Shown here in pieces: positions 15,101 to 26,940 of a stretch of 64,000 nt of DNA. The DNA lies in assembly GCF_001039355.2 (NCBI RefSeq), contig NW_019773560.1:21332-85331 (forward strand). The letters are read 5' to 3'. The notes under the pieces are model-generated. The model searched no databases. It had not been told where the DNA came from and was given only the letters and a program-made list of their open reading frames with translations. Every line of letters starts with the position of its first letter. Position 1 is the first letter of the stretch. Source of the stretch: Lingula anatina (taxonomy: Eukaryota > Brachiopoda > Lingulata > Lingulida > Lingulidae). The position numbers and the translations under genes were made by a program.

Positions 15101-17086
15101 TAAATTAATTGTTTCATATATGCTAATATCAACGCTGCTTGCTTCCTTTGTTCCAGACAGCTTTAAACGGATTAGTGTGTGCTGTCAATATATTGCCAAC
15201 ATACAGGAGAAAGGCACTTATAAGATATAATAACATAGTGACACATCGTGCATCTCACATGAAATGACTCGATATAAATCAAAACCATTGAACTAAAAAA
15301 TATGACTGCAAGGGAAGCAAACCTATAGTGCCATAGTAACAGAATAAAATGCACCCTATTCACAAAGCCATATTACAGATAATGGTGATTTTCAGCTAAT
15401 GGCACAAGAAATATTTGCATGAAAAGTAAGCTGAGCATGGATTGCCTTAGTAGAAATTATGCCCGATTGCTTTGGTATATCTTTAAGAATGCATCCTCCA
15501 TAAAATCATACAAAAAGCAATCTTCTAGCAGTATATTTTTGAAAAATTCCAAATAGTGAAATAAAGATAGTCAAGTTCTGAAGTTCATACAAGGAAACAT
15601 TCATTCCATTTAGATTTTAAATTGGCCTATTCAGGATTGAAATTTCAATATACAGAAGATACATTAAATGAATATCGAAATGAAATAGTGAAAATACATT
15701 ATATGCTGTGAAGTAAATCTTTAATAATAAGCGCAGTGATTCAATCCATATATTAAAAGACCAAATCATGACTTCATAAACATGTTAGGTAAAAGCAGAA
15801 TTCAATAAACAAGCTCTTGATAGGACTGAGTCTAGAAATAAACTGGTGAAATCAACAGATTGTGCTTAGTGCAACACTAGTATTTGAACTAGCTGTATAT
15901 TTGATGCTTATTGCAATCATTCAGATCACAGACAGCTTTAGTTATTTTCAACTTAGACCAAATAATGGGAGCCATCATGAGGGTTCATCAAATATCAATT
16001 TGATGCAGAAATGCTTGTTCATGACAAAGGTGTAAATAGGCAAAAATCAATTTTGTTATTAATTTACAATATAATTTTGATATGCCCGGGAACAAAAAGC
16101 TTCTTTGTTTTCAAATGAGTCTCTCCTGCTGTCAATGTAGACATGTTCAGTGCGAAGAGAAATGTGTTATAAATAATAATTTAAGTGATTTTAAATGAAA
16201 GCTCACCTTACTGCGAAACATACAGATTGAAGACATCTTTTACATGGTATGTTGTCTAGCTGATACATTGTGACTTAAGTTCAGAATACTGATCCTCCAT
16301 GAAAATATCATCTCTTAAGATCAGATTCTCTTTATAAAAACTTAACAATACTACCAACCATTCCATAAACTTGTAAAAAAAATTAAGTTAACATTTATTT
16401 TTGTAAAGTTCATTCTAATATCTTATAGGAATATCTTTTAAGGAATTTCACCATCTTCATATCCATTACTATATTTTCTTTTCACAAATAACTTCTCATT
16501 ACTTAAAATTTCTTTCAATTAACTGCAACGGTAATGGCAACGTTTTCTAAAAAGCCTCTTAGCAAGACGTAACCATGGTGAACTGGGATATGAATGATTA
16601 TGGTGCTCTTATTTAAAACAGCTAGCACTGAAGGAAAAATGTTTCATCGGAAAATGTTATTCCGATCTGTTTCAATTTTCACATAGGAAATAAAGATTTT
16701 ATCATTGCACAAAATGACAGGTTATATGGTAACATCCGTTCAGGTGGAGTTATGTCTTATGAGATTTTTCCACGAAAGCCGGCTACGTTTTGCCTTGACC
16801 TATCTAAATAAGCCATTAATATCAGCGATGTTACACACTTGATGTCCTTATCAAAAGTAACTTAAGTCGGAATAATAACAAACAAGACGTAATGTTCGTC
16901 AAAAACGTGTTTTCGGGCGCTGTATGGACTGTATTCAGGTTAGTTGCACCACACGACTAGACTTCCTGCCATATTGAAAATGAAAACAAGACAAATGGAT
17001 TATTACCTGCCGTAAATCCCTTCTGTAATCTTAGGTCTTTTTAGCGGGCGACGAAGCTTGCCGCACTCGGCATTTCGTCTCTTCAT
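182..17086 (-). CDS. MACO1: Macoilin (TMEM57 family), 3'-truncated by window edge
   Basis: Macoilin is an ER-membrane protein, mainly neuronal in the animals studied. Eleven exons splice in frame: 17007-17086, 13460-13601, 7112-7238, 4319-4448, 3672-3738, 2848-2956, 2156-2549, 1706-1864, 1162-1344, 549-669 and 182-356, giving 562 codons (human protein about 664 aa). The start is the ATG at 17086, beginning MKRRNAECGKLRRPLKRPK, a strongly conserved macoilin N-terminus. Residues 28-47, 75-95, 96-112, 122-140 and about 160-175 are hydrophobic helices matching the multipass N-terminal half. Residues 219-349 are a Ser/Asn/Lys-rich linker specific to this lineage. From about 350 onward there is a coiled coil, including the conserved block LMSALAAMQDKNSHLE. 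Introns reach 6.1 kb and hold MITEs. The last exon(s), encoding the conserved C-terminal tail, lie left of base 1. Family assignment is very secure. Confidence 0.95.
4762..4910. repeat. Imperfect tandem duplication, about 73-bp unit
   Basis: Two adjacent diverged units begin at 4762 and 4835. Each starts GAGGAAAG(T/C)CCCTGGACAG and ends with a CATCCAAACACA / CATATCCAAACACA block. They lie in the macoilin intron between exons 3 and 4. No coding potential is seen. Confidence 0.6.
5486..5775. mobile_element. Foldback MITE with GGGCCCAGTTT termini
   Basis: A 290-bp near-palindrome. The left end reads GGGCCCAGTTTTATAAAGGA and the right end TCCTTTATGAAACTGGGCCC, its near-exact reverse complement. 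Internal arms also pair, for example TAACACCCATTAACTAAA against TTTAGTTAATGGGTGTTA. No open frame lies inside, so it is a non-autonomous DNA transposon. It sits in the macoilin intron between exons 3 and 4. Confidence 0.85.
8468..8632. other. GC-rich islet inside macoilin intron 2
   Basis: About 165 bp far richer in GC than its surroundings. It ends in a short perfect inverted repeat, CCAGCGTACACGCTGG. On the minus strand there is a short open stretch rich in Pro, Ala, Arg and Ser that ends at a stop. It follows a stretch (7700-8400) with repeated AAGGTCAAAGGTCA-like motifs. A fragment of a dispersed repeat is the simplest reading; no family was recognised. Confidence 0.4.
10949..11200. mobile_element. 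Foldback MITE (CCCATTCCC termini)
   Basis: A 252-bp hairpin element in the macoilin intron between exons 2 and 3. The outer ends CCCATTCCCA and TGGGAATGGGG pair. Inner arms around GCTTAAGCGGCTTA and TAAGCCGCTTAAGC pair, as do GCCTACTGAAGC and GCTTCAGTAGGC. The centre carries GGTGGTAATTAACTA, a motif shared with the elements at 20088 and 37319. Non-coding. Confidence 0.8.
11647..11985. mobile_element. Interrupted MITE of the TAGATCGATC family
   Basis: The left part (TTAGATCGATCC, then CTAACTCCC-like and GGTTCACGCTAAATTGCT motifs) and the right part (CAATTTAGTGAGACTCCCCA then AGATCG) match the two ends of the elements at 20088 and 37319. Between them the usual core is replaced by unrelated sequence with a long G run (about 11767-11781) and a GAGAGGCAGAGAGA stretch. 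This looks like an old copy with a nested insertion. Confidence 0.65.
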
Positions 17087-17445
17087 ATTCTTTAAAAGCT
17101 AACGATGAGTATACACCTGTCAACTGAATCAAATTGCTTCGAATCGTCCAGATATTTGGCTACAAAGATACTAGTCTTCCGCAGCTAATCGACATGCGCA
17201 ACCATTCTCGTTTATTTCCGTGACACCAACGGAAATACTCGAAAGAAATTTGCTATAATACGGATCATGAAATGCTTTTTGATATTGCTCAATTTAAACC
17301 TGTAATATGATATATATAAAGTAATTTTAGAAAATAAAAGCTTAATATTATTTTCTTATTTGTCAACTTATTACTGAAGTTTAAAATTAGCTATGATAAA
17401 GCATGAATCCAATCTCTGTTTTAGGTACATCCAAGGCAACTGAAA
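17087..17445. promoter_or_regulatory. Shared head-to-head promoter of macoilin and CCT8
   Basis: Only 359 bp separate the two divergent ATGs. There is no convincing TATA box. Visible housekeeping-type motifs are an NRF1-like core CATGCGCA (17193-17200) and several ETS-like TTCCG/CGGAA cores (about 17177, 17215 and 17230). A TTTTAG/GTACATCC junction about 22 bp before the CCT8 ATG could be a 5'UTR splice acceptor. That both genes share this promoter is inferred from spacing, not shown. Confidence 0.6.
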
Positions 17446-18238
17446 ATGGCGATGCATATCCCTAAACCCCCGGGCTTTGCCCAAATGCTTAAAGAGGGAG
17501 CCAGGGTGAGTTAAACACTATTTAATGTGTATATTTAGTGTGAGTCGATGCTGTTAATATATTTCCTCAATAAGACAAAAACTATCAGGAGTTGTATAGG
17601 TGAAACAAATAGAACACGTGCAGTACAGATAGCACATGGTCAACACCTTATTTGGCATTTTGACGTTTTAAGTATTCGTAACTATTGTTCTTGTCGTTAA
17701 ATAAAACCAATATGTTTGTCCATCTAGCTGGTTTATTTGCAAGATAAAGAATTATAGAGTTGCAATAAGATCATTGAAATCCACTACTTAACATGAAAAA
17801 TTGAAGAATGAATCATAATCATTTTTATACAGCATTACTCAGGCTTGGAAGAAGCAGTTTACAGAAATATAGAAGCTTGTGGAGAGCTAGCAAAGACAAC
17901 GCGATCAGCCTATGGCCCCCATGGTATGGAATTGTATTTTTATCATTTATAAGGAAACGTTCAGAAAGAGAAAGAGTTAGTTTGGGTTTTAGTAAAGAAT
18001 GTTCCAGAAAGTCGGTTGCTAGCTCACTACTTACCAGTATTTATATAGGTGCATAAATTTTATCTTTATCAAATTTTCCAAAATGAGGGGAAATTAATGT
18101 TGTATTATTGTTTACAAATGGTCTGGTATTTAGAATATCATTTTTATGTATTATTTTAAATTTGCGTAAATTTTAAAGCAGCCATTCTTTGCACATTATT
18201 AGTTTTTTTATGTTTTAATATACATATTTTATTTTCAT

Positions 18239-18285
<47 letters not shown>

Positions 18286-21200
18286 TTTTTGTCACACTAT
18301 ACAATTAAGAATTTCATTTTTTTTTTCAATTTTCAGGGCAAAACAAAATGGTCATCAATCATTTAGAAAAATTATTTGTAACAAATGATGCAGCCACAAT
18401 ATTAAGGGAGTTGGAGGTTTGTTAAAAGCACATTAAGATAAATATTTGTATGATCTATTGTAAATGACATTCATTAGACTAGTGCTGGTCTCACTCTTTT
18501 CAAAGTTTGGTTTTAACTATATAGTTGAACAGAAAATGATGTCAAATCAGAATTTTGAATCAAAGTGCCAAACAATTGTAAAATTTGAGCAAAATTTAGG
18601 ATGTAGGCCTTCACTGATGTGCGTAGATGTTGTTACTCACTGACCACTATGTGGTATAGTGGCCAGGACCCTTTAATAAATGTCAGGTGGATCGCCCACC
18701 CTAGCCCTATTCATGGGTGTGGCTGGTGATAGCTGATGGCTGAGCTACCTGACATTTTTAAGAGGGTCCTGGCCACTATACCACATAGCATCCAGGTTGG
18801 CCATAAGCTAACAGCATGAAAGTATTTAGGCTTATGTTTGTTGATTATCATATATGAATTGTAAAATTTGTTCCAAATAGTTTTTCCAAGGTGAAATGAT
18901 ATTGAGTAATTGGAGTAAATGATGAATGTTAAAGAGGGCCTAGAATTTGGAAATAATGTTTTCCATACACTCTTATTATATTGTTGTATCTTGCACTGGT
19001 CAGTTGAATATTCCATATAGAAGGAAAAAGCTTTTGACAAAAGCTCTGATTTGAGGGAGAGGTAAGAGCATGTCTAATTAACCTTTCAGTTTCATTTTGA
19101 AATAGGGAGTATTTATTGTAAAGCATTAAGTCCAGCATATGATTTGCTTTTACTTCATATCTTGCTCATTATGTATTAGGTACAACACCCAGCCGCAAAA
19201 ATGCTGGTTTTAGCCTCTCAGCAGCAGGAACAAGAATGTGGAGATGGAACCAACTTTGTCTTAGTGTTCGCAGGGGCCTTACTAGAAAGTGCAGAGGAGT
19301 TGCTGAAATTGGTAAGAATCACGAGAACTAGAGATGGCTATTTTATTATATATGTACCGTGTTGTGGAAAATGGTCAAATTTGTTATTGTATTGTTATTG
19401 ATGCTAAATATTGCTTCAGTGTAATTGTTTCATTTTTCCAGGGACTTTCTGTAACAGAGGTAGTTGAAGGTTATGAGCTTGCTTGCCAGAAAGCTTTAGA
19501 AATAATTCCTGGTAAGTGAAATGATCAAAAGGTGTGTTTATGTTCATTGACATGTTTTTACATGAAAAGCAAACATTTAGCAAGAATGAGAAAGTACTGG
19601 TCTTCATTTTCATATTCCACCATTGATTTGCCCCAACACCAAATATTTATAACAATTATGTTTAAATGACATATGAATCCAAGATAAACTGTTTACATGC
19701 CACATATTTTTTGATGAAACCAAGATGGGAATATCCTCAAGTCCAATTAAATGTGTGTAACTTATTATTTACAGATTTAGTTGTTGGCAGTGTAAAGGAC
19801 ATGAAGAACAAGTCTGAAGTGATAAAGGCAATACGCACCTCTGTGATGAGTAAACAGTATGGCAACGAAGACTTTTTGGCTGATTTAATAGCAGATGCAT
19901 GTAGTAAGTATCAGGAAAGTGCCACCATACTAGAGTGATGATAACTCTTTGACAGCTTAATCCGGTGGTGTTAATTGTGAATCATGTTTTTTTTATCTAA
20001 ATGCACCTTTATAATTGGTATTTTGGTTTTGTGACAGTTCAGAACATTCGTGTTTTTGAATAGAGGCCAACCTGAGACACAACTATTACACCCCATTCTC
20101 ATAGATTAGATCGACCTACATTGGATCGACCTAACTCCCTGGGGGTTCACGCTAAATAGCTGTCAGCCGGGCGGACACGAAAGTTAATTACTCCTTACAG
20201 CTTGTAGTAGGCGGGGACGGACACTTAAGGCGGATTATCTGACAGTAATCTAGTGAGACTCCCCGCGGTGATAGATCGATCTAAAAGTTGTGAGAACAGA
20301 GCCTTAGATAGTACAAATGCAGCATTGTGTGGTTGTTTAACATTCATTGTTTACAGTTTAATCATTGAGGAGTTTTACTATCTTCTACTCCAAAAGCTCT
20401 TATTAGGATACATTTAAAGCGACCAAAACTTTGCAACGACTAGTTGAAAAGTGGGACAAAAGGGGAAAGGAGTGTTCTCGTGATTTGTTTTACTAACCTG
20501 TGTTTCTTTCATTTTCAGTATCAGTAATGAAGAACAAATTGAGCTTCAGCGTTGATAATATTAGAGTATGTAAAATATTGGTAAGTGTAACTTTTCTGCT
20601 AATGTGTAGCATCTAGCTCTTGTCGTTCTTGTGGCATCTTAGTTTATTATTTATTTATTATGTATTGTATGTGTTTTTGTTTTGTTTAATTTTTAATTTT
20701 TTATGGGTTCACTTATTCTAACGGAAATTAGATTGCAGCAGTTTTTGCTTCCTTGTAAACTCTAATTGAATTAAGATCCACTCTAATCAGTCTTATCATT
20801 TTCCTAGGGGTCTGGCATACACAGTTCCAGTGTTGTCAGCGGTATGGTGTTCAAGCGTGAGGCTGAGGGAGAGGTCACCAAGGCATCAGATGCTAAAGTC
20901 GCCGTCTTCTCCTGCCCATTAGATATCATTCAAACAGAGACCAAGGTAAGGCAGTTCAGAGATGGTGTAATTTGCGTGTGTCTTTACAGTAGGTGTAATA
21001 TAAGTCCTCATTGTTTGAAATGAAAATTAATGTAATGGAAAAGGAATGTACAGTTTTTCACCTCATAACTTGTACTAACAGATTGATTGAAGAGAGATGT
21101 TGAGGGCGATATGCTTTGAGTGCTTGCAGCTTGTTCTGTGAGAGGACAATTTGGGTGCAGTAAATGTCACGTAAATTGTTTTTCAGGGAACTGTGTTGAT

Positions 21201-24200
21201 TAAGACTGCTAAAGAATTGATGGATTTCAATAAAGGAGAGGAAAACCAGATTGAAGAGGTAAGTAAGGTCAACTGTTTGGCTTATTTTGTGGTGTTTGCT
21301 GACTTGCAGGTTTCCCCCCAGCCGTATTAGATATAAAACCTCATTTAGCTATGAAAAGTATTATAATTTCCATTTACATGCTGTTAAGTAACTGGACTGC
21401 TAGACAACTCTATCACATTAACATTTTATCAAATCACATCAACACTTTAAGTGATAACTTTATTATATTTTCGTTCTCCAGCAAATTAAAGCCATTGCAG
21501 AGACTGGCTGCAAAGTGATAGTGTCTGGAGGTAAAGTTGGCGAATTGGCTCTCCACTATGCCAACAAGTACAAAATGATGGTAGTAAGATTGTTATCCAA
21601 ATGGGACTTACGGAGGTTATGCAGAGCAATTGGGGCCACTCCTCTACCTCGCTTGGTAAGTCTCTTGATTTTGTTAGTACTTTTATCTTTGCCAGCATAT
21701 AAAGTTGTTTCGGATAAGAAACAGTGCTTATGAGAGACAGCATTGTGGGGAATAATTTCACGGATTATGCAAGCCAAATTTAACACATCTATTTTTACAG
21801 AGGTATTTATTGAAATGAAATAACTATTGACAGTGATAAACATTTTGAGACATTAACCCATATATGACTGGTGATGTTTGTTGTGAAAAAAGTCTGACAT
21901 GTTGGGAGCACTTGGTTGTTAAATCATTGATGTATAGCTTGTTTGTTTGCGCTGTCCAATGGCCGTTCTTCCTCTATTTCAGACTGCCCCTACGGCAGAA
22001 GAAGCTGGACACTGTGACCATGTCTACATAGATGAGATAGGCGAAACTCCAGTGGTCATCTTCAAACAAGGTATTTGCTGTAGTTTATCACTGACTTGAT
22101 ATTTAGTTCATTGTTGCCCACTATAGCTGGCTCAGCACTTTCTAAGTGCTAGAATTAAAAAAAAATATATGAATGAAAATGAATTTCTAGCCCTTCTCTT
22201 TGCTTTAAAATGGTACATATTTGTTTTTTAATGTCTGTGCTTTGGTTACGCATCGAGTTTTTGATACACTTTTGTTTTATAGGATTAAATCCTGCACTTC
22301 GCTTTGAAGGTAATCATTGGTTAAAACTGTGGTTTTGAACACTTTTTTTCTTTGCAAACAGCGTGTGGTTTTACATATGTATAGATCGTTTCTTACTGAT
22401 CATAACATTTTGTATAATGTTGCGTGTTTGTTTCACTTTAACAGACAATGTTACCTAACACTGTGTAGGGTGCACATTTCATTATGGATAATGTTCATTA
22501 GCACTGCTTACCAGTATTGGATTATGGTATATTACATTCCAGTTGTTCCTTGAATATGTCCATTTCAGACAACATTCGCTTAAAGTATTAACATTGACAT
22601 GCAGTGTTTTGTTTCCACTGAAATATTTTGCACTCGCCAAAACATATTTTTTCTACTCCACATAGACATAATTACCAAGTGTGATAGCCAAATTTTCGCT
22701 GTGATTTTTACCTCAACAAAATCTTTAATCTATATTTAATCCATAAACTGCTTCACTCTGGTAGTACTAAAGCAAATTGCATTTTTATAAGTTTTTGCTA
22801 CTGGGTTGGTAGTTAACAGACCCTGAAATGATCCTGTATAGTTAGCTTGTGAATACTACTGTAATGTGTTGCTATGATTAAGTGGCCTATCATTGAGCCT
22901 CCTGTGTAAGTAAATCAATCTCTCTTGGGTTGTTCAATGTATTTCATTTTGTAGTACAAGTGACATGGGTAATTTGTTGCTCATTTGTTGTAATGGCTGA
23001 TGCAAGGCTGTCCCAGTAGGCTATAACACCGAATTAGAAGTTTCAGGATAAGTACAGTCCTTGTTTACCAATTTTTAACATTTCATTTGCAGCAAAAGAG
23101 TTTTCACTCCCCCCCCCTCCCCTGCCTTTAAGTGTGGGGTGATTGCAATTTTTTGAAGCAGGACTTGGTTCATATTTACAGCTTTTCCCAAGTTTTCAGG
23201 ATGCTGATCATTTAATGTTTTTAATGGATTATGCATATTTTTTTTTTTACAGAAACTGTTGCATCCAAATTCAGCTACCGGAAACTGTTGTTAGTATTTA
23301 CAGTTTTGTTTGTAGGCTTCCTTGTGAGAGATACATGATCTTTTTGCTATATTAATATATTTCTGTTGCAAAAAAAGGTATACGGTAGATACAAACTTGT
23401 TTAATTTTTCAGATACTGCTGAGAGCACTGTGTCCACCATTGTGATAAGAGGCTCCACTGATAACATCATGGACGACATTGAGAGAGCCATAGATGATGG
23501 GGTCAATACATACAAAGCACTCACCAAGGTGAGTTTTATCACATTATAAGACTTCCTACCATTTAAAAAAAGGAAATAAAATCTATCGTGTCATGAGGTT
23601 TGAGATATTATTTTTGAAATTTGAACATATTTGATTACAATGCAATTTTTCCAGTGTGAATGTGTTGATTTTCTTTGAAATTAAACTATTTTAGTGTCCT
23701 GTGATAACAATGTCATGATATATGCTTTATGCAACATTTCATATTAGCACACTTACAAGAGAGCTATAGGCTTGTTTTGATGTAATTTGTCTACCTCTTT
23801 ATATTTGCAGGATGACCGTTTGCTACCTGGAGCAGGTGCCACAGAGATTGAGCTGGCCAAACAGCTCACTTCGTATGGAGAGGTAATGTTTTAAAATTTT
23901 ACTATCCTCTGCAGATCTCGTTGCAGTGGTGGTGATTGGGTCTGAGTTGGGTCTCTGTTTGATATCATTTTGAAATATTTGTGTAATGAAATCTTACATG
24001 TTTGTATTTTTTGTTCCTGAAACAAGCCCAAAATCCTTGCCCTGTATCATTATATATATAATTGAGTTTTGTATTTTAAACTTATGTGTTTAATGAATTG
24101 TCTTGACCTGGGAAAGCATAATATGCAAAACTTTTTTTATTTATTCATTTATTATTCATTATTATTACTTTTTTTAATCTATGCAGAGTTAATAGTAATT

Positions 24201-25332
24201 GAAGCAGTGCATATTAAATTTGCATCTTTTTTTTCCCCTCCAGACCTGTCCTGGTCTAGAGCAGTATGCTATCAAGAAGTTTGCTGAGGCGCTTGAGGTG
24301 GTCCCCAAGGCATTGTCTGAGAACACTGGCGTCAAGGGGACAGAGGTCATCTCCAAGCTGTATGCAGCCCACCAAGAGGGAGGCAAAAATATGGGATTTG
24401 ATATTGGGGTATGTTGTTGATGTTTGATATTTTAAGATACTGACTTGATGGGTCAATAATTATAGTTCTAACAAAGTGGGAAGGCATGGGTTCAAATTTA
24501 GTAAGATTATACCAAAGACTAGTTCAGGAAGCTTTCATCTAACTCTTATCTCTTGCAGTCAGTGTTTAGGTCGAAGTAGGAATTATAAAATCGAAGTGTA
24601 ATTTAAAAGAATAGCTTAGATACATCTGGATTTTCATTTTATGATAGCAGTTTAAGCAACCAGTACCAGTTTGAACTTGGAATTCCTATGTTGAAATTTG
24701 TTACTTTTTAGGGCGAGGGAGCAGCTATCAGAGATGCTTTAGAAGCCAACATTCTTGATCTCTACACCACCAAGTACTGGGGCTTGAAGTTTGCCACCAA
24801 TGCTGCCAATACTGTGCTCAAAGTTGACCAGGTAGGGACTGTAGACTTGTAATTCTTCTGTATAAACCACAGGCTGTTGTACAGCAGATCAGTTCCATTG
24901 TTTTGTCAGAGCAGTGCTATTTAATGTAACAGTGGGATAATGTCAATTGATAGGATGTTGCACTCTCTGTAAAGCCCCCCTCTTTCTCACAATATTTTTG
25001 TGTTGAGAACATTGGTGATTTACTGTGGGTGCTTCAATTTTAACTCATTCAGTGGTTTCAAATTTCATGGAATTTTAGAAAAAGATTGAAGGCACTATGG
25101 GTTTCTTACAAACACCTCGAGTTGTTGTATGCTGCAGCTATAGGTTAACGTAAAACCAAGAAAACTTGCTTGCAGCTGTGATGGCAACAGGATATTTACA
25201 TGGTCCACTATGAAATTAATAACACCCATGTTCAATTAACTAATTTGTTTCCATTTTTGTCCCCAGATTATTATGGCCAAAGCAGCTGGAGGACCCAAAG
25301 CAAAAAAGAACCAAGATTGGGATGAAGATTAA
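17446..25332 (+). CDS. CCT8: T-complex protein 1 subunit theta (CCT8)
   Basis: One of the eight subunits of the cytosolic chaperonin TRiC/CCT, which folds actin, tubulin and WD40 proteins using ATP. Sixteen exons splice in frame: 17446-17505, 17833-17923, 18337-18416, 19180-19311, 19442-19511, 19775-19903, 20519-20580, 20808-20945, 21187-21258, 21482-21655, 21983-22070, 23413-23528, 23811-23882, 24244-24408, 24712-24831 and 25267-25332. They give 544 aa (human 548). Chaperonin signatures are present: RSAYGPHGQNK near residue 44, VTNDAATIL near 65 and QEQECGDGT with the nucleotide-binding GDGT at 98-101. The equatorial segment DDRLLPGAGATEIELA follows, and the acidic tail ends WDEDD. The start gives MAMHIPKPPGFAQMLKEGA, the standard theta N-terminus. 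It is intact with no oddities and is divergent from macoilin. Confidence 0.97.
18232..18288. repeat. (ATTT)n microsatellite
   Basis: About 14 near-perfect TTTA/ATTT units in CCT8 intron 2, just upstream of exon 3. No other signal is seen. Confidence 0.9.
18648..18788. mobile_element. Short inverted-repeat element
   Basis: A 141-bp inverted repeat in CCT8 intron 3. The left arm begins CTATGTGGTATAGTGGCCAG and the right arm ends CTGGCCACTATACCACATAG, an exact reverse complement. Pairing continues inward through GGACCCT/AGGGTCC and ATGTCAGGT/ACCTGACAT, leaving a loop of about 55 bp. It is probably a small MITE, as no coding capacity is seen. Confidence 0.75.
20088..20300. mobile_element. Foldback MITE (TAGATCGATC family), copy in CCT8 intron
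   Basis: About 213 bp with imperfect terminal inverted repeats: CCCCATTCTCATAGATTAGA on the left, and GATAGATCGATCTAAAAG ending in TGTGAGAACAGAG on the right. It shares GGGGGTTCACGCTAAAT, AGTTAATTACTCCTTACAGC and CAGTAATCTAGTGAGACTCC with the element at 37319, which is in the opposite orientation. It lies between CCT8 exons 6 and 7. Confidence 0.85.
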
Positions 25333-25846
25333 ATTGGTCCAAACGAATCTTCCTTTAAAAAAGGGTGTAAGAAACTGTGAAAGTGTCCAAGGCTTGAATA
25401 CAGTATGTAAGAATATATTGGATTACACCTGGATGGAAATTTGTTCTATGCGTAAACTGGCAATTGGTTCAGGACATGCCTTCTAGGATTCTAGTTCACT
25501 AGAACAGACTTAGGAATGATGAAGGAGAGCTTGGGAGTTCCTAATGTTGTAGGAAGGAGAGTGATAAATGTATATTCATGCATTCCTTTGGGGCATCAGA
25601 TCACTTAACTCTCTGGATGAGAGAAAACATTAGTCAACAACTTTCACTTCAAAAAGTCAATAGGAACAAATTTGGCCAATTTTAAATATGTGTTGAATGG
25701 GTGTTGTTTTCTCACACTCGCACAATTTTCTTTTATTAGATAGAGAATGGAAATGGTTTTGATTAAAGTCAGTGGCTGAGATTATGACAATTATTTATAG
25801 ACTGAAATAGGATTGTGCCTGCTGTGTTTTGTAATCGTGCTTTCCC

Positions 25847-25852
25847 AATAAA
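25847..25852 (+). terminator. Polyadenylation signal of CCT8
   Basis: AATAAA about 515 bp after the CCT8 stop codon, and the only canonical hexamer in the 3' region before the opposing gene's signal at 25892. The predicted 3'UTR end therefore nearly abuts that of the convergent gene. Confidence 0.75.
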
Positions 25853-25891
25853 AATGTACCTACTTCTTAAAACATTTGTTTTTAATATGAC

Positions 25892-25897
25892 TTTATT
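25892..25897 (-). terminator. Polyadenylation signal of the convergent gene
   Basis: TTTATT on the plus strand is AATAAA on the minus strand, about 132 bp after the stop of the 26029-26940 gene. Its distance from the CCT8 signal is about 40 bp, a tight tail-to-tail arrangement. Confidence 0.6.
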
Positions 25898-26028
25898 TGA
25901 ACGTCGAGAGAAAAATAACCGCTACATTTACAGTCATGTTACAATATTTCATAAAACGTAAAATTCCATTCCAAAATAGTTAAAAGTGATCTATCTTGCA
26001 AAAGTTTGAATTATTCATGGCGTCTTTT

Positions 26029-26940
26029 TCAATAGTTCTGCTTCGTTTTATCAACCATAGGTGGAGCAGGCGTTAAGTCTGCAAAACTGTTTCTTGGTGT
26101 ATAAGCGAAATTGTGCACGGGATAAGTATTAAAGTCTACAGCTGCCTTTGCAATGCTGTTACTTTTTGCCACCTCTTCTATACATGTGTCCTGTCTCTTA
26201 ACTTCCGCAGCTTCGGAATTTCTCTTCATCACACGTAAGAGGATATCATTTTCCGAAGCCAAATGGCCACAGAAATGTGTGCGCATTGTAAAGGTTCCCT
26301 GTCGCATACGGCACATAAAGCATGTTCTACCACTGGGTACCTCTTGTAGCGGTGTACGCTCCATTGGGAGAGACAGGAGGTCCCAAATTAACTGCTCTTC
26401 TATCTTCTTCGGCGCACAAAGTAATTTGGGGCTCACGTGTATGCCAGCGTAGGCGCGCCTGTGTCCTTCCTCGTAGCGGCAACGCTTTCTCGTTCGGCTG
26501 CAGTCCACGCAGGAGAAGTGCCCCAGCACGTCGCAGTAATGTCCAGTTTCTATGACCCAAGGACAGGAGCTGGTCATGCGATGGCACACAGGCGGAAAAG
26601 TGAGGTTTTGAAGTCTTGAGTTACCTACGCTACCCCCGCGAACGCCTTTCGCGCTGTTCGCGTGGCACGGAATCACTTTGACGCGCCCAGCTTCTTTGGC
26701 GTTGTTCAAGGCCACAAATCTGGACTCGAAGTCCGGCTTGGCAATAACCTGGCCGAATTTTGACGGCAATCTGTATTTTCTGCGGTTTCTATACAGATTT
26801 TCTCGCCCATCCTTGAACTGTTCGAAGGCCAGATCACCTATAAGGCTGCAGATGTGAGCTTTTGACTGGCCCAGTCGATGTTTTCTTGGTTGTGAAGCAA
26901 AAACTGGTGATTTTCCCACTTGCTGAAATGTGGTATCCAT
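26029..26940 (-). CDS. Uncharacterised Cys/His-rich protein, 303 aa
   Basis: Not recognised. The open frame continues upstream of the chosen ATG, but a strong acceptor-like TTTCTTTCAG lies just 5' on the minus strand. The first ATG after it (26940, context AAAATGG) is the likely start, with 5' exon(s) unidentified. The protein is basic. It has two clusters that could bind zinc: one around residues 119-154 (C119, H120, C126, H134, C136, H141, C144, C147, C154, containing CVDCSRTRKRC), and CFMC at 207-210 followed by H222, C224 and H226. No signal peptide or membrane segment is seen. The C-terminus is polar. Base composition is more GC-rich than the flanks and the frame is long, so it is very probably a real gene. 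The function is unknown; spacing of the second cluster is compatible with a small zinc knuckle, but this is inference. Confidence 0.8.
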   Translation of the reverse strand: MDTTFQQVGKSPVFASQPRKHRLGQSKAHICSLIGDLAFEQFKDGRENLYRNRRKYRLPSKFGQVIAKPDFESRFVALNNAKEAGRVKVIPCHANSAKGVRGGSVGNSRLQNLTFPPVCHRMTSSCPWVIETGHYCDVLGHFSCVDCSRTRKRCRYEEGHRRAYAGIHVSPKLLCAPKKIEEQLIWDLLSLPMERTPLQEVPSGRTCFMCRMRQGTFTMRTHFCGHLASENDILLRVMKRNSEAAEVKRQDTCIEEVAKSNSIAKAAVDFNTYPVHNFAYTPRNSFADLTPAPPMVDKTKQNY

